The notes: generated by a model from the sequence alone, not told the origin. Shown: positions 10,231 through 21,100, numbered from the stretch's first letter. The stretch is 64,000 bases of DNA from Nitrincola tibetensis (GCF_003284585.1 NZ_QKRX01000011.1:62001-126000), one strand, 5' to 3'. Made by a program: numbers and translations.

Positions 10231-10851
10231 TTATTCATAGTTAACCTCACGCTCACCATGAATAACTTCAACCAACTTAACCGCTTCTTGCTCCATGGTC
10301 AGAACGAGCGTATTCACTCTACGCTGAAAATAACGATGCATTACAAGTGCTGGGATGGCAATCGACAAGCCCGCAGCTGTTGTAATCAAGGCTTCTGAAA
10401 TACCACCTGCCAACACACTCGCATTACCAGTGCCCAAAATCATGATTTCAGTAAAAACTTTGATCATTCCAACAACCGTGCCCAACAACCCCAACAAAGG
10501 TGTAATTGCGGCAATAGTGCCTAAACTGGTTAAAAAGCGCTCTAAATCATGCACAACATGACCTGCTGCCTCTTCGATACTTTCCTTCATGATCACACGA
10601 CCACTTCGGGAATTATTGATGCCCGCAACGATTATGGTGCCTAACGGACTGCCCGCTTTAATAACTCTGAGATGCTCGGGTGTCATTTCACCACTGCGAA
10701 TAAGCTCCAGCGTCTCGGAAAGCAAACCAGACGGCAGCACTCGACTTCGCTTTAAAAACCATAAGCGCTCAAAACATATTGCCATTGCCGCAACTGAGCA
10801 CAAGATGATAGGAACCATCAACCAGCCGCCAGATCGTATCAGTTCAAACAC
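10231..10851 (-). CDS. exbB: ExbB/TolQ-family proton channel
   Basis: A 206-residue MotA/TolQ/ExbB family protein. It has an N-terminal transmembrane helix (about 10-28) and two further helices in the C-terminal half, including the conserved ITPLLGLLGTVVGMIKVF and ALITTAAGLSIAIPAL. It would pentamerise around ExbD helices to form the proton channel. It is the first gene of the minus-strand operon exbB-exbD-lpxK-Trm112-kdsB-murB, with 12 bp before exbD. Confidence 0.92.
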   Translation of the reverse strand: MFELIRSGGWLMVPIILCSVAAMAICFERLWFLKRSRVLPSGLLSETLELIRSGEMTPEHLRVIKAGSPLGTIIVAGINNSRSGRVIMKESIEEAAGHVVHDLERFLTSLGTIAAITPLLGLLGTVVGMIKVFTEIMILGTGNASVLAGGISEALITTAAGLSIAIPALVMHRYFQRRVNTLVLTMEQEAVKLVEVIHGEREVNYE

Positions 10852-10912
10852 TGCCTAAACCTCCCTTTAAAGGGTCTAACTTTACCACACCACCGAGTAC
10901 TAAAGTAGTCAC

Positions 10913-13156
10913 TCAATGCCTTGTCCAATAACGTCTTTTACGCTGACGTTCGGAATCTTCGTGACATTCTCCACGCTCAGAGTGTAAATGCAATGCTCCA
11001 TTCCAAGCCGTATTCAACTCTTTTATGGAAAGGCTTTGAAAACGTGAACGGACGGCAGCAGCTGGATGCCCATAACGATTATTAAAACCCGCTGTATAAA
11101 TGACAGCTCTCGGCTGTGTTCGCTCAATAAAAACATCTGAGGAAGAAGTATCACTGCCATGATGCCCAGCCACTAACCATGTGACTGGCTCTATCTCTGA
11201 ACGACGCACCAAATCATATTCGACCCGCTTAGATACATCTCCTGTCAACAATAGGGAGCAGTTTTGCGTTCTCACCTCTAGAACACAAGAACGATCATTT
11301 TCACTCCACTCATCATTAGGTTCACGCGTTAAGTAGCGAAAATCAACACCATCATACGACCAAGAACGACCTGTGTGGCATGAATCAAAGCCCTGAGTCT
11401 GTAAATATGGGCTGCCTGACTCTTTAGTAGACACACTCAAGTCGGTAAAGAGGTCTTCGAGCGCACCTGAATGGTCAAGATCATTATGACTAATCACCAA
11501 ATGATGCAGATGGTCGATCTTATTTGCCTTAAACCAAGGTGACACCGTGTAGGACCACGCACTGCCTCCACTAAAAAAACCAGGGCCTGTGTCAAATAGG
11601 AGCTGATGAGAATGGGTTTTCACCAAAACAGACAACCCCTGCCCTACGTCAAACACAGTTACACGAAATTCACCTTGTTCGGGTCGCTTAGGGTCTGGAA
11701 AGAAGAGCGCTAGAGTAATCATGACTAAAGGCAGCTTCCAAACCACTCGCATGGGCAAAAGACACAACCCGACCGCAGCAACGGTTAAGGTGATTACTCC
11801 TTCACTCGCCACAGGAAGAACAACTGCCGAAAAATCAAAACTCGCGACAAAGGCTAAAAGCCACCAAAAACCACCAAGAAACATCTGGACAGAATCAGAC
11901 ACAAAGGGAACTTCGACACTTTGCAAGAGTATCAAAACGGGCAATAGCATAATAAACAACGAAAAAATGGGAACAGCGACAAAATTAACAATGGGCGCAG
12001 TAAGACTGATCTGCTGAAAGAAAACAGCAACCAAAGGCAGCATTCCGACAAAAATATACCCTTGCACACGGACCAGCATGATAAGCTTGGATCCTCCTGA
12101 CGACCTCCAACTATCCGCAACCCATAACAATAAAGCAACAGCAACAAAAGACAGCCAAGCGCCCGCCTGCACAACGGACAATGGCTGCAAGGTTAAGATG
12201 ATAATTAAGGCCCACTTTAGCCGCTGCCAAGCATTCAATTGCAAAAAACGAAACTCGCCTATTAGAAACACACACACCATGATCAAGGCTCGCTGAACAG
12301 GTAAGCTCAGGCCTGCCAAGCAGGCATAGGTTATTGCCAATAAAAAAGCGAATAACAAAGGCGTGCCACGAGATAAAGATGAAGAGCAACGCAGCAAAAT
12401 AAGCACAGACGTTAAGACCCGCCCTATCAACAACCCCAACGCCGCAACAACCCCTATATGCAACCCACTTACAACCAGCAAGTGCGCCGTTCCCGTGCGC
12501 TGCAAAACCAACCAATCCTCTGGCTGCAAATCGCTTCTATCGCCGAGCACAACCGCAACCAATAACTTAGCGGATACTTCGTCTTCAATCTGCTGATAAA
12601 TAGCTCGCTTTAACGCCTCTCGTATAGCTGATAAGGTAAATGCTTGGCCTTCTCTACGCACAAAAGACTGCACAACACCGCGCGCATCAATACCCGAATG
12701 AAGATAATACGCCTCAAGATCGGCGGCATAGGGATTTTTTAAAGATCTTGGGGCACGAAGACTCACGCTAAGTGTGACCATTTCGCCCGCGGCATAGTGT
12801 GTTTCCGGTTGATAATCAACAAGACTAAGACGCCTTAGGCGTTGACGGGCATCCGATGAAAAATGCTGTACACCTGTCAATTGAAGAAAAAAACGAGCTT
12901 CTTGCTCAGTCGTTTTCGGCAACCCTATGACGCGCCCAGTGACTTCAACCACTCTGCGATCATAAGAGTCTGGCAACTGATGATGCAATTGCCAAGCCCC
13001 ATAAATAGATGCAACGGCAACACCCAATGTCAGCGCAATAAACAAGCGCCGAAAACGAGGAAAATACACAAGGGGCAAGCATGCAAATAGCAAAAGCACC
13101 CAACGTAAGCTTGGTAACTGGCTCACAGCCAGTATCCCTAAAGAATATACGATCAT
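10913..13156 (-). CDS. comEC: DNA internalisation protein ComEC/Rec2
   Basis: ComEC forms the inner-membrane channel that brings single-stranded DNA into the cytoplasm during natural transformation. The 747-residue protein has several N-terminal membrane helices, an OB-like extracytoplasmic segment, and the competence domain around HLLVVSGLHIGVVAALG. A run of helices follows, then a C-terminal metallo-beta-lactamase domain with VISHNDLDHSGALED and VAGHHGSDTSS. All parts appear intact, so DNA uptake is plausible provided the pilus and other com genes exist elsewhere. It is read alone, divergent from the DUF2062 gene. Confidence 0.93.
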   Translation of the reverse strand: MIVYSLGILAVSQLPSLRWVLLLFACLPLVYFPRFRRLFIALTLGVAVASIYGAWQLHHQLPDSYDRRVVEVTGRVIGLPKTTEQEARFFLQLTGVQHFSSDARQRLRRLSLVDYQPETHYAAGEMVTLSVSLRAPRSLKNPYAADLEAYYLHSGIDARGVVQSFVRREGQAFTLSAIREALKRAIYQQIEDEVSAKLLVAVVLGDRSDLQPEDWLVLQRTGTAHLLVVSGLHIGVVAALGLLIGRVLTSVLILLRCSSSLSRGTPLLFAFLLAITYACLAGLSLPVQRALIMVCVFLIGEFRFLQLNAWQRLKWALIIILTLQPLSVVQAGAWLSFVAVALLLWVADSWRSSGGSKLIMLVRVQGYIFVGMLPLVAVFFQQISLTAPIVNFVAVPIFSLFIMLLPVLILLQSVEVPFVSDSVQMFLGGFWWLLAFVASFDFSAVVLPVASEGVITLTVAAVGLCLLPMRVVWKLPLVMITLALFFPDPKRPEQGEFRVTVFDVGQGLSVLVKTHSHQLLFDTGPGFFSGGSAWSYTVSPWFKANKIDHLHHLVISHNDLDHSGALEDLFTDLSVSTKESGSPYLQTQGFDSCHTGRSWSYDGVDFRYLTREPNDEWSENDRSCVLEVRTQNCSLLLTGDVSKRVEYDLVRRSEIEPVTWLVAGHHGSDTSSSDVFIERTQPRAVIYTAGFNNRYGHPAAAVRSRFQSLSIKELNTAWNGALHLHSERGECHEDSERQRKRRYWTRH

Positions 13157-13172
13157 CCTTGATCTCTATGAC

Positions 13173-13201
13173 TTGGTTTAATCTTTCCCTAAAGGCATAA
13201 T
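13173..13201 (+). promoter_or_regulatory. Sigma-70 promoter for the DUF2062 gene
   Basis: TTGGTT at 13173-13178, a 17-bp spacer and CATAAT at 13196-13201 lie 33 bp ahead of the start codon. Spacing is ideal and each box is a fair match. Confidence 0.55.
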
Positions 13202-13234
13202 AGCGGCCTCTAAACCCTCACAATAAAGTGCTAA

Positions 13235-13771
13235 ATGCCCCGTAAAACGCTGAAGAAGTTCTTACCTGATCCTCACTGGATTAAAAACCATCCGAATCTT
13301 AATTGGCTGGGTGAACATATCAAAAATCCTAATTTATGGCATCTATCGCATAGATCTGTTTCTATTGCTGCATTTGTCGGTATATTTTGTGCGTTTTTAC
13401 CCATGCCATTTCAAATGGTGGTTGCGGCTATTATCGCTGTCATTGTCGGATGCAACTTACCCGTTTCGGTTGCGTTAGTGTGGATCTCAAACCCCATCAC
13501 CATGCCTGCAATTCTGTATTTTTGCTATCGCGTTGGGCTCTGGATTTTAGGGATTGAAGCATCACACAACCTAGTGTCTTGGCATTTAGACACCCTGTAC
13601 GAAAACTCAAAAGCAATTTGGAAACCTCTAATTTTAGGCTGTTTAATTTGCGGCGTGAGTGCGGGTTCGGTTGGCTATATCACTCTGCGACTTGCATGGC
13701 TTATCAGCGTGAGACGAAGCTGGAGCAAACGCTCCAAACTTCGTAAACGTCGTGATCAAAAATCTGACTGA
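13235..13771 (+). CDS. DUF2062 membrane protein
   Basis: A 178-residue protein of the DUF2062 family, function unknown. It contains the characteristic stretch [19 protein letters not shown] followed by hydrophobic helices (about 48-85, 90-112 and 130-155) and a strongly basic C-terminus. The gene sits between comEC and the lol genes, as in Pseudomonas. Its last 16 bases overlap the end of lolD on the other strand. Confidence 0.85.
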   Translation: MPRKTLKKFLPDPHWIKNHPNLNWLGEHIKNPNLWHLSHRSVSIAAFVGIFCAFLPMPFQMVVAAIIAVIVGCNLPVSVALVWISNPITMPAILYFCYRVGLWILGIEASHNLVSWHLDTLYENSKAIWKPLILGCLICGVSAGSVGYITLRLAWLISVRRSWSKRSKLRKRRDQKSD

Positions 13772-14454
13772 ACAGGTTCAAGCACACCATCAATTAACTG
13801 CAAGGCACGATCCATACGATTTGCAAGCTGCAAATCGTGGGTTACCACAATAAACGCAATACCCAACTCCTGATTCAAATGATCCAAATACCCCTGCACA
13901 TCATCAGCCGTATGACGATCTAGGTTCCCGGTTGGCTCATCCATCATCACACAAGCAGGTCGCGTCACCAACGCTCTGGCGATCGCGACTCGCTGCCGTT
14001 CACCACCACTCAACTGGCCTGGTTTATGCTGCAAACGTTGTTCAAGCCCCACCTGCTTAAGCAGAAACCTTGCTTCATCACGCGCATTTACCACACTTCC
14101 ACCGCCAATCAACAAGGGCATTGCCACATTTTCAAGCGCTGTAAACTCATTTAACAAATGATGGAATTGATAGACAAAGCCCAATAATCGATTTCTCATT
14201 ACACAACGCTTCTTTTCTGAAACACTGTATAAAGACTCGCCTCGCAGAATCACATCACCACTGTCTGGCTTATCCAAGCCACCCAGAATGTTAAGCAATG
14301 TACTTTTTCCGCTCCCCGAGCTGCCAACTATTGCAACTCTTTCTCCTGCCGCTACCGTCAAATCCAACTGATTCAGAACGTGAATAGTTTGTCCAATCTC
14401 GCTATAAGAACGACACACCTGCTGAGCCTGCAATACGAAATCTAGCTTACTCAT
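13756..14454 (-). CDS. lolD: Lipoprotein-releasing ABC transporter ATPase LolD
   Basis: LolD powers release of outer-membrane lipoproteins from the inner membrane to the chaperone LolA. The 232-residue ATPase shows Walker [12 protein letters not shown] (about 43-53), the Q-loop region VYQFHHLL, the ABC signature [15 protein letters not shown], and Walker [12 protein letters not shown]. It overlaps the upstream lolC-type permease gene by 8 bases. Confidence 0.95.
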   Translation of the reverse strand: MSKLDFVLQAQQVCRSYSEIGQTIHVLNQLDLTVAAGERVAIVGSSGSGKSTLLNILGGLDKPDSGDVILRGESLYSVSEKKRCVMRNRLLGFVYQFHHLLNEFTALENVAMPLLIGGGSVVNARDEARFLLKQVGLEQRLQHKPGQLSGGERQRVAIARALVTRPACVMMDEPTGNLDRHTADDVQGYLDHLNQELGIAFIVVTHDLQLANRMDRALQLIDGVLEPVQSDF

Positions 14455-15694
14455 AACGTAAGGCCTCCGCTGGCTGTGTTCTGGATGCTTTCCATGCGGG
14501 GTAGAGAGTCGCTAAAAAGCTAATTAAAAAAGCTGTTGATACAATGGTCACCAAATCGTTAAGCTGTAGCTGCGATGGCAAATAGCTAATAAAATACACA
14601 TCCGCTGACAAAAACTGTATACCCGCCATACGCTCAAATGCTTCGACTAAATCACTGATCGTCAATGCAAGAATAACACCCAAAATTAAGCCCAAGGTTG
14701 TACCTATCGTACCGATCACAATACCTTGAACCATGAAAATTCTCATAATCATGGAGGGGGTTGCGCCCATCGTTCTTAAAATAGCGATATCGGCACGCTT
14801 ATCCGTCACCACCATCACTAAGGTAGACACGATGTTAAATGCAGCGACAAAAACAATCAAAAACAGTAAAAGGCCAATCATACGCTTTTCTAACTGAATC
14901 GCTTGAAAGAGATTGCCCTGAGTGCGTGTCCAGTCAGAGATTTGCACAGGACGCTCTAGACCCATGGCCAAACCGCGAACCAGTAGAGGCGCATCAAATA
15001 GATCTTTAAACTGCAAGCGTACGCCATCCACATGCTGAGCCGGCATACGCTTAATGCGAGCTGCATCCTCAATATGAATGTACGCAAGACTTGCATCTAA
15101 CTCAGCCCCCACCGAAAAAATGGCAGAGACATTAAAGCGTTTGATCCTGGGCATAATACCAGCAATGCTGACAGATGCTTCAGGCAATACGAGCGTAATT
15201 TTATCGCCGACCGTCACGCCAAGGTAGCGCGCCAGTAATTCACCCAACATGATGTTGTATTCACCCGCTTCTAAAGACTCAAAGCGACCTTCTTTAATGT
15301 GGTTTTGAATAATAGAAACTCGTTTTTCGAGTTCGGGATCCACGCCATTGATCATCACGCCCTGTACTTGCCCATTATGCGTCAGCATGCCTTGAGCTTG
15401 AACAAAGGGCGCTGTTGCTACCACTTCAGGCGAAAGTTCAATCTGCTCGGACACACTTTGCCAATCGGACATGGCATCGCCATACTCAGTGATGGTAGCA
15501 TGAGCGACCATCCCCAAAATGCGCTGCTTGAGTTCTCGATCAAAACCATTCATAACCGACAAGACAACAATTAAGGCCGCAACCCCTAACATTAATCCCA
15601 AAATCGATATCATTGAGATAAATGAAATAAAATGATTGCCTCGTTTTGCTGCGGTGTAACGTAAACCAACAAAAATTGAAAAAGGTTTAAACAT
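14447..15694 (-). CDS. lolC: Lipoprotein-releasing ABC transporter permease LolC/LolE
   Basis: A 415-residue LolC/E permease. It has an N-terminal transmembrane helix (about 22-50), a large periplasmic domain (about 50-265) that hands lipoproteins to LolA, and three C-terminal helices (about 270-300, 315-350 and 378-405). The N-terminal [16 protein letters not shown] and the C-terminal [18 protein letters not shown] are typical. Only one permease gene accompanies lolD. Either a second (lolE) lies elsewhere or this is a LolF-like homodimeric system. Confidence 0.92.
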   Translation of the reverse strand: MFKPFSIFVGLRYTAAKRGNHFISFISMISILGLMLGVAALIVVLSVMNGFDRELKQRILGMVAHATITEYGDAMSDWQSVSEQIELSPEVVATAPFVQAQGMLTHNGQVQGVMINGVDPELEKRVSIIQNHIKEGRFESLEAGEYNIMLGELLARYLGVTVGDKITLVLPEASVSIAGIMPRIKRFNVSAIFSVGAELDASLAYIHIEDAARIKRMPAQHVDGVRLQFKDLFDAPLLVRGLAMGLERPVQISDWTRTQGNLFQAIQLEKRMIGLLLFLIVFVAAFNIVSTLVMVVTDKRADIAILRTMGATPSMIMRIFMVQGIVIGTIGTTLGLILGVILALTISDLVEAFERMAGIQFLSADVYFISYLPSQLQLNDLVTIVSTAFLISFLATLYPAWKASRTQPAEALRYE

Positions 15695-15798
15695 ATTTGG
15701 CAGAAATCTACACTCTTAAGAGTACAGCCCCTAACAGATTAAAGAAGAAATTCGCTATAATTCCATCATATATTTAACAAGTACAACGGAGAACAGCA

Positions 15799-16365
15799 GT
15801 GAATCAAGATCGTCGGCAATTCTACCGCATAGAGAAGCGCGTTGCACTTGAGTTCCGCATTCTGGAAAACGATGACGATTTTGCGTCTCAACCCCCGTCG
15901 GCATTTAAAGTCTCTCCTTACTTCATGCTTCAAACCCAACTTCGGGAAATTGATGCCGAAGCAAACAAATTGCTCAAAGTCTTAACCAAAACGGCACCTT
16001 CCGTCGCCGCTTGTCTGAAATTAATGAACACAAAAATCGACATTATTGGCCAAACACTCGCTGCTAATAATCGCATGGGCGAAGACGTCAAGACTGAACT
16101 GGTTAATCTAAGCGAGGGAGGACTGTCCTTTACCAACTCATCCGCCATTGCAAAAGACACACTAATGTTGGTTAAGCTCATTTTCCCAGATGCTTGTCTT
16201 GGACTTTTATTACACGCAAATGTTCAACGCTGTGAAGCGATTGAGGAAGGTTTTGATATAGGTATCTCATTCTTACGTATGCCAGAGACCTGCCGAACTC
16301 AATTAGCAAGACTCATTATTGAGTCGCAAACACACGAGATAAAGACACATCAACATGTCGATTAA
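15799..16365 (+). CDS. PilZ-domain protein
   Basis: A 188-residue protein with the two parts of a cyclic-di-GMP binding PilZ domain. These are an arginine-rich start (DRRQFYRIEKR, residues 4-14) and the LVNLSEGGLSF motif near residue 105. About 90 helical residues lie between them, more than in a compact PilZ domain. A GTG start is used, preceded by CGGAGAA. The next gene overlaps its end by 11 bases. The order lol-PilZ-sthA matches my recollection of Pseudomonas. The process it controls cannot be told from sequence. Confidence 0.8.
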   Translation: MNQDRRQFYRIEKRVALEFRILENDDDFASQPPSAFKVSPYFMLQTQLREIDAEANKLLKVLTKTAPSVAACLKLMNTKIDIIGQTLAANNRMGEDVKTELVNLSEGGLSFTNSSAIAKDTLMLVKLIFPDACLGLLLHANVQRCEAIEEGFDIGISFLRMPETCRTQLARLIIESQTHEIKTHQHVD

Positions 16366-16672
16366 ACCTCAACAAGCAAAAATTCTGCATCATATCGCCA
16401 GCGGCATTTTATTTGGCTTTTTGATTTTTTGGTTTTATCTGGGACGTAGCTTAGGCTTCTTAGACTGGTTTGTCAGTTTTTCTCCAGAAAGCCATGCAGG
16501 CGCATTTCTAATGCTGGCCATCATGCTCATGATGACGCCCGCTTTCTTTATTTGGAAACTTGCTAACCGTTATATCGAACAAAAGCTGAAGATTACAGGA
16601 CGCTATTATGAAGACGGCGCATTTGCGGCTGCCCCTACAAAAGATAACAAGAAAACTAAAGACCCGTCCTAA
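16355..16672 (+). CDS. Small two-helix membrane protein, function unknown
   Basis: A 105-residue protein I cannot assign to a family. It has two hydrophobic helices (about 13-33 and 47-68) and a hydrophilic, lysine-rich C-terminus. It begins inside the end of the PilZ gene (11-base overlap), so the two are co-translated and may act together at the membrane. Confidence 0.65.
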   Translation: MSIKPQQAKILHHIASGILFGFLIFWFYLGRSLGFLDWFVSFSPESHAGAFLMLAIMLMMTPAFFIWKLANRYIEQKLKITGRYYEDGAFAAAPTKDNKKTKDPS

Positions 16673-16700
16673 TAAAAAACCCCAGCCAAAAGACTGGGGT
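16673..16700 (-). terminator. Intrinsic terminator of sthA
   Basis: Stem ACCCCAG (16679-16685) and CTGGGGT (16694-16700) with an 8-base loop. On the minus strand it is followed by TTTTTTATTA, so it terminates sthA. The plus strand has no T tract, so it serves the small membrane-protein gene poorly. Confidence 0.85.
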
Positions 16701-16726
16701 CATGCAATCAGAATACTCTAACCCAC

Positions 16727-18127
16727 TTACAGATTTGAAACTCGATTAATGCCAGCAATTGCAGCAACTCGATAAGCTTCGGCCATGGTCGGGTAGTTGA
16801 AGGTTGTGTTTACAAAATACTTTAACGTATTTGCAGCGCCGTCTTGTCTCATTATCGCTTGACCGATATGAATGATTTCTGATGCCTGATCACCAAAGCA
16901 ATGAATTCCCAGTATTGCAAATGTCTCTCTGTGAAAGAGAATTTTCAACATACCGACCGGCTCACCCGAAATCTGTGCACGCGCAGTATCCTTAAAGAAG
17001 GCCTGACCCACTTCGTAAGGCACACAATCACGAGTCAACTCTTCTTCTGTTTTACCAATCGAACTGATTTCAGGAATGGTGTAGATGCCCGTTGGGACCT
17101 CATTAATATAACGGAAATCATCCGCCTGAAGTAAATCAGAGGCAGCGGCACGGCCCTGGTCAATGGCAGCCGATGCCAAGCTTGGCCATCCGATCACATC
17201 ACCTACCGCATACACACCTTCGCACTCGGTCTGATAATGGTCATTAACTTCCAACTGACCACGCGAGTTCGCTTTAAGCCCTATTTTCTCCAGCCCCAAA
17301 TCAGACGTATTGCCTGTCCGACCGGCACACCAGAGAAATGCATCTGCGCGCATACGCTTTCCTGACTTAAACTCAATCGTTACGCCCTTCGCGTCACCTA
17401 CAATTGATGCATACTCTTCGTTATGACGAATCTTAACGGCGTTATTACGAAGATGATAACTGAGCGCATCTGAAATTTCGGCATCTAAGAAGGACAAAAG
17501 GCGATCACGATTATCAATCAAATCAACCTTAACCCCCAAGCCACTAAAGATAGATGCATATTCACAGCCGATAACCCCCGCACCATAAATGACCATGGTC
17601 CGTGGGGTATGGTTAAGTTTCAGAATTGAATCAGAGTTATAAATGCGAGGATGTTTAAAATCAACATCTGCAGGACACCACGGACTTGAGCCAGTGGCAA
17701 TGATCACATTCTTAGCTCGAAGAACCTCACCTTCACTTTTACTGCTTTTAACGATGATCACGCCCTTTTCTTCAAAGCGCGCTATACCGAAAAAAACATC
17801 AATACGGTTACGAGCATAAAAATTTGTTCTTAACATCACCTGATTTGAAATGACTTTTTCAGCACGACGTAGAACCTTGGGAAAGGAGAACCAACGTGGC
17901 TCACCGATATCCCGGAACATAGGGTTGGTATTGAATTCAATGATTTGTTTGACTGAATGTCTAAGCGCTTTGGAAGGAATGGTACCTTTGTGTGTACAAT
18001 TACCACCTACGGTATCCTGCTCTTCAACCACCGCAACCCGCAGCCCTTTTTTTGCTGCATTCATCGCAGCACCTTCGCCTGCCGGTCCAGAACCGATTAC
18101 TACGACGTCGTAGTCATACTCAGCCAT
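16727..18127 (-). CDS. sthA: Soluble pyridine nucleotide transhydrogenase SthA
   Basis: SthA is a soluble flavoprotein that transfers hydride between NADPH and NAD+, balancing the two pools. The chosen start (MAEYDYDVV, 466 residues) has AAGGGG seven bases upstream; a longer in-frame ATG at 18157 lacks this. Motifs are the FAD-binding [26 protein letters not shown], the NAD-binding [16 protein letters not shown], and AVGDVIGWP. Only the first cysteine of the disulfide reductase CxxxxC pair remains, the second being Thr, which is characteristic of SthA. It follows nqrM, linking it to respiratory NADH metabolism. Confidence 0.95.
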   Translation of the reverse strand: MAEYDYDVVVIGSGPAGEGAAMNAAKKGLRVAVVEEQDTVGGNCTHKGTIPSKALRHSVKQIIEFNTNPMFRDIGEPRWFSFPKVLRRAEKVISNQVMLRTNFYARNRIDVFFGIARFEEKGVIIVKSSKSEGEVLRAKNVIIATGSSPWCPADVDFKHPRIYNSDSILKLNHTPRTMVIYGAGVIGCEYASIFSGLGVKVDLIDNRDRLLSFLDAEISDALSYHLRNNAVKIRHNEEYASIVGDAKGVTIEFKSGKRMRADAFLWCAGRTGNTSDLGLEKIGLKANSRGQLEVNDHYQTECEGVYAVGDVIGWPSLASAAIDQGRAAASDLLQADDFRYINEVPTGIYTIPEISSIGKTEEELTRDCVPYEVGQAFFKDTARAQISGEPVGMLKILFHRETFAILGIHCFGDQASEIIHIGQAIMRQDGAANTLKYFVNTTFNYPTMAEAYRVAAIAGINRVSNL

Positions 18128-18222
18128 TCTTATCCCCTTAATCATTAGTGTATGCACTTAGGACAGCTATCAAAACGCGTACAGCATCTTTCAGACTAGT
18201 GTTAGATGCAAGTAAATGGACC

Positions 18223-18468
18223 TTAATCTTTAGACTTAACCTCGTAAGCCAAATCCTCTACTGCCGCTTTTTCAACTGTCGATTTTTTTAATTGTTCTTC
18301 ATCACAAATTGTTTTATCGCCACCGCAAATATCGCAGTCTTTAACAACACCTAAAGCACTCATTCCTCCACAGGAACCCGCTATAGGTTTACGCCCCATC
18401 AACACTCCCACCGACATTGCCAGTGTTAAAACCAAAAGAACCGTCAGTGTAATTGCAAATGTTTCCAT
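18223..18468 (-). CDS. nqrM: Na+-NQR maturation factor NqrM
   Basis: NqrM is a small membrane protein needed to assemble Na+-NQR, probably delivering iron to the NqrD/NqrE cluster. The 81-residue protein has one N-terminal transmembrane helix (about 4-24). A cysteine-rich stretch includes SCGG and DCDICGGDKTIC, giving the expected cluster of Cys residues. It lies just after nqrF but behind an intrinsic terminator. In Vibrio apbE usually sits between them; it is absent here. Confidence 0.92.
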   Translation of the reverse strand: METFAITLTVLLVLTLAMSVGVLMGRKPIAGSCGGMSALGVVKDCDICGGDKTICDEEQLKKSTVEKAAVEDLAYEVKSKD

Positions 18469-18487
18469 AAATCCTCCTTAGCGCATC

Positions 18488-18524
18488 AAAAAAAATGGCC
18501 GGAACCTAAATTACCGACCATTTT
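18488..18524 (-). terminator. Intrinsic terminator after nqrF
   Basis: On the minus strand AAATGGTCGG pairs with CCGGCCATTT (18514-18523 with 18493-18502, one G-T pair) around an 11-base loop, followed by a run of eight T. It closes the nqr operon ahead of nqrM, which must be read by readthrough or its own promoter. Confidence 0.88.
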
Positions 18525-18563
18525 AACGAACTATTGGGTTGTTTGGCTAATTAATCAGCTCAA

Positions 18564-19790
18564 TCAGCCGCCGAAATCATCCAGCAGGATGTTTTCTTGC
18601 TCAACACCCATATCCAACAGCATTTTAATGACAGCTGAGTTCATCATTGGCGGTCCACACATGTAGTACTCACAATCTTCAGGCGCATCATGATCACGTA
18701 AATAGTGCTCATACAACACATTGTGAATAAAGCCTGTGTACCCCGTCCAATTGTCTTCTGGAAGAGGATCTGAAAGAGCCAAATGCCATGTGAAGTTTGG
18801 ATTTTCTTCGGCTAGTTTATCAAACTCTTCAACGTAGAAGGCTTCGCGCAGTGAACGAGCACCATACCAGAAGGTAATCTTACGAGTTGACTTCAAGCGC
18901 ATCAGCTGGTCAAAGATATGAGAGCGCATTGGCGCCATACCCGCACCACCACCAATGAAAACCATCTCATTGTCAGTTTCACGAGCAAAGAACTCACCAA
19001 ATGGGCCGTACACATCAATCTTGTCACCTGGTTTCAGGTTAAACACATAAGATGACATGATTCCAGGCGGTAGATCAGTGCCCGGCGGTGGAGATGCAAT
19101 ACGAATATTGAATTTAACAACGCCGCGCTCTTCAGGATAATTAGCCATGGAGTATGCACGAATCGTTGTTTCGTTCACTTTCGAAACATAACGCCACATG
19201 TTGAACTTATCCCAGTCTCCGCGATACTCAGGCTGAATATCGAAGTCTTTGTAGTTAACAACGTGCGGAGGACACTCCAACTGCACATAACCACCTGCAC
19301 GGAAGTCAACGTTTTCGCCTTCAGGCAAACGCAACGTCAATTCCTTGATGAAGGTAGCCACGTTCGGGTTAGAGTCGACTGTACAAGTCCATTTTTTCAC
19401 GCCAAAGACATCATCTTCTACATGAATTTTCATATCTTGCTTAACGGCAACCTGGCAAGAAAGTCTCCAACCCTCTTTACCTTCGCGCAGCGTAAAATGT
19501 GACTCTTCTGTCGGCAACATGGAACCGCCGCCATCAAGAATTTGACATTTACACTGTGCGCACGTTCCACCGCCACCACAGGCTGATGCTAGGAAAACAC
19601 CCTTATCAGCTAAAGCATTCAATAACTTACCGCCCGCAGGAACAGTAATTCTCTTTTCCGGGTCACCATTGATATCAATGGTGACAGACCCGGAACTGAC
19701 CAGTTTTGAGCGAGCGGCCAAGATTACAGCAACCAGTGCAAGCACCACCGCTGTAAACATCACCACGCCCAGAATAATTTCTGCATTCAT
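18564..19790 (-). CDS. nqrF: Na+-NQR subunit F
   Basis: NqrF is the NADH-oxidising entry subunit of the sodium-pumping NADH:quinone oxidoreductase. The 408-residue protein has an N-terminal membrane helix (about 4-25) and a 2Fe-2S ferredoxin domain with [16 protein letters not shown] plus a further Cys near residue 111. The FAD domain shows RAYSMANYP, and the NADH domain shows [14 protein letters not shown] and YMCGPPMMN. All cofactor motifs are intact. It is the last of six nqr genes. Confidence 0.97.
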   Translation of the reverse strand: MNAEIILGVVMFTAVVLALVAVILAARSKLVSSGSVTIDINGDPEKRITVPAGGKLLNALADKGVFLASACGGGGTCAQCKCQILDGGGSMLPTEESHFTLREGKEGWRLSCQVAVKQDMKIHVEDDVFGVKKWTCTVDSNPNVATFIKELTLRLPEGENVDFRAGGYVQLECPPHVVNYKDFDIQPEYRGDWDKFNMWRYVSKVNETTIRAYSMANYPEERGVVKFNIRIASPPPGTDLPPGIMSSYVFNLKPGDKIDVYGPFGEFFARETDNEMVFIGGGAGMAPMRSHIFDQLMRLKSTRKITFWYGARSLREAFYVEEFDKLAEENPNFTWHLALSDPLPEDNWTGYTGFIHNVLYEHYLRDHDAPEDCEYYMCGPPMMNSAVIKMLLDMGVEQENILLDDFGG

Positions 19791-19828
19791 CAGCTTACTC
19801 CACCCTTCTGCTATTCATACCCAGCGGA

Positions 19829-20437
19829 TTAAAGCGATACGCCGGAGAACGACATAAAGCCCAATGACATCAAACCAACAATGATGAAGGTGATACCTAA
19901 ACCGCGCAGACCCGCAGGAACATCGCTGTACTTGAGCTTTTCACGAATACCCGCTAATGCGGTAATCGCCAATGCCCAACCAATACCAGCACCTGCACCG
20001 TACACAATACTTTCACCAAAGCTGTAATCACGCTCAACCATAAACAGCGCAGCACCCATGATGGCACAGTTAACGGTAATCAATGGCAAGAATACACCCA
20101 GCGCGTTGTAAAGTGCGGGTACATATTTGTCTAGGAACATTTCCAGGATTTGTACCAGCGCCGCGATTACACCAATGTAGGAAATAAAGCCCAAAAAGCT
20201 TAAGTCCACATCAGGATAACCCGCCCAGCTCAATGCCCCTTCACGTAGCAAATAGTTATAGATGAGGTTATTGACCGGTGTTGTAATGACCAGCACCACA
20301 ACAACTGCAACACCCAAGCCAAAAGAGGTTTGTACTTTCTTGGAAATTGCCAAAAAGGTGCACATTCCCAAGAAAAACGCCAAGGCCATGTTCTCAATGA
20401 AAATGGCACGTACGGCAAGGCTAATATATTGTTCCAT
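19829..20437 (-). CDS. nqrE: Na+-NQR subunit E
   Basis: A 202-residue integral membrane subunit with six predicted helices. It pairs with NqrD in an inverted arrangement, and cysteines at the interface hold the membrane iron-sulfur centre. The start [25 protein letters not shown] is typical up to the conserved Cys. It is separated from nqrD by 3 bp. Confidence 0.96.
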   Translation of the reverse strand: MEQYISLAVRAIFIENMALAFFLGMCTFLAISKKVQTSFGLGVAVVVVLVITTPVNNLIYNYLLREGALSWAGYPDVDLSFLGFISYIGVIAALVQILEMFLDKYVPALYNALGVFLPLITVNCAIMGAALFMVERDYSFGESIVYGAGAGIGWALAITALAGIREKLKYSDVPAGLRGLGITFIIVGLMSLGFMSFSGVSL

Positions 20438-20440
20438 AGT

Positions 20441-21100
20441 TTACACCGCCTCCTTACTGGTGTTGGGTGCAATCACAAACTCAGGTTTTTCAACCTGCTC
20501 TGGATACCAAGTACGAATACCCCAAATCAAGATACCGATCAGGAAGAACGCACTCGGCGGCAGCAATAACATACCGTTACTGTAGTACCAACCACCGTTC
20601 GTCACCAAAGGCAGGATCTCGAAACCGAATAAAGAACCCGCACCTAGAAGCTCACGGAAAAAGGCAACAAACAGCAATACCATGCCATAACCCAACCCAT
20701 TACCCAATCCATCGATAAAACTTGGCATTGGTGGATTTTTCATTGCAAAGGCTTCTGCACGCCCAAGAACGATACAGTTTGTGATGATTAACCCTACGAA
20801 AACGGATAATTGCTTCGATACATCGTAAGCAACCGCTTTTAGGATTTGGTCAACAACAATAACCAACGAAGCGATAATGGTCATTTGCACTATGATACGG
20901 ATGTTACTTGGAATGTGACTCCGAATCATTGATACAAACAGGTTCGAGAAGGCTGCAACCGCCATAACCGCTAAGGTCATGACAACTGCATTGTTCATAT
21001 TGGTTGTAACCGCCAGAGCTGAACACACCCCTAACACCTGTAGAGCGATTGGGTTGTTCTTAAAGATCGGCGTTATGACAATTTCTTTAGTGTTCGACAT
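20441..21100 (-). CDS. nqrD: Na+-NQR subunit D
   Basis: A 219-residue six-helix membrane subunit homologous to NqrE and to RnfE. It includes the conserved [18 protein letters not shown] and [16 protein letters not shown], the two cysteine-bearing helices. The gene lies 2 bp after nqrC and 3 bp before nqrE. The adjacent nqrF and nqrA distinguish the set from the Rnf complex. Confidence 0.96.
   Translation of the reverse strand: MSNTKEIVITPIFKNNPIALQVLGVCSALAVTTNMNNAVVMTLAVMAVAAFSNLFVSMIRSHIPSNIRIIVQMTIIASLVIVVDQILKAVAYDVSKQLSVFVGLIITNCIVLGRAEAFAMKNPPMPSFIDGLGNGLGYGMVLLFVAFFRELLGAGSLFGFEILPLVTNGGWYYSNGMLLLPPSAFFLIGILIWGIRTWYPEQVEKPEFVIAPNTSKEAV

Noticed and set aside
12111-12515. 134-codon minus-strand ORF within comEC
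   Set aside because: It lies in another frame of the intact comEC gene and is a byproduct of its hydrophobic codons.
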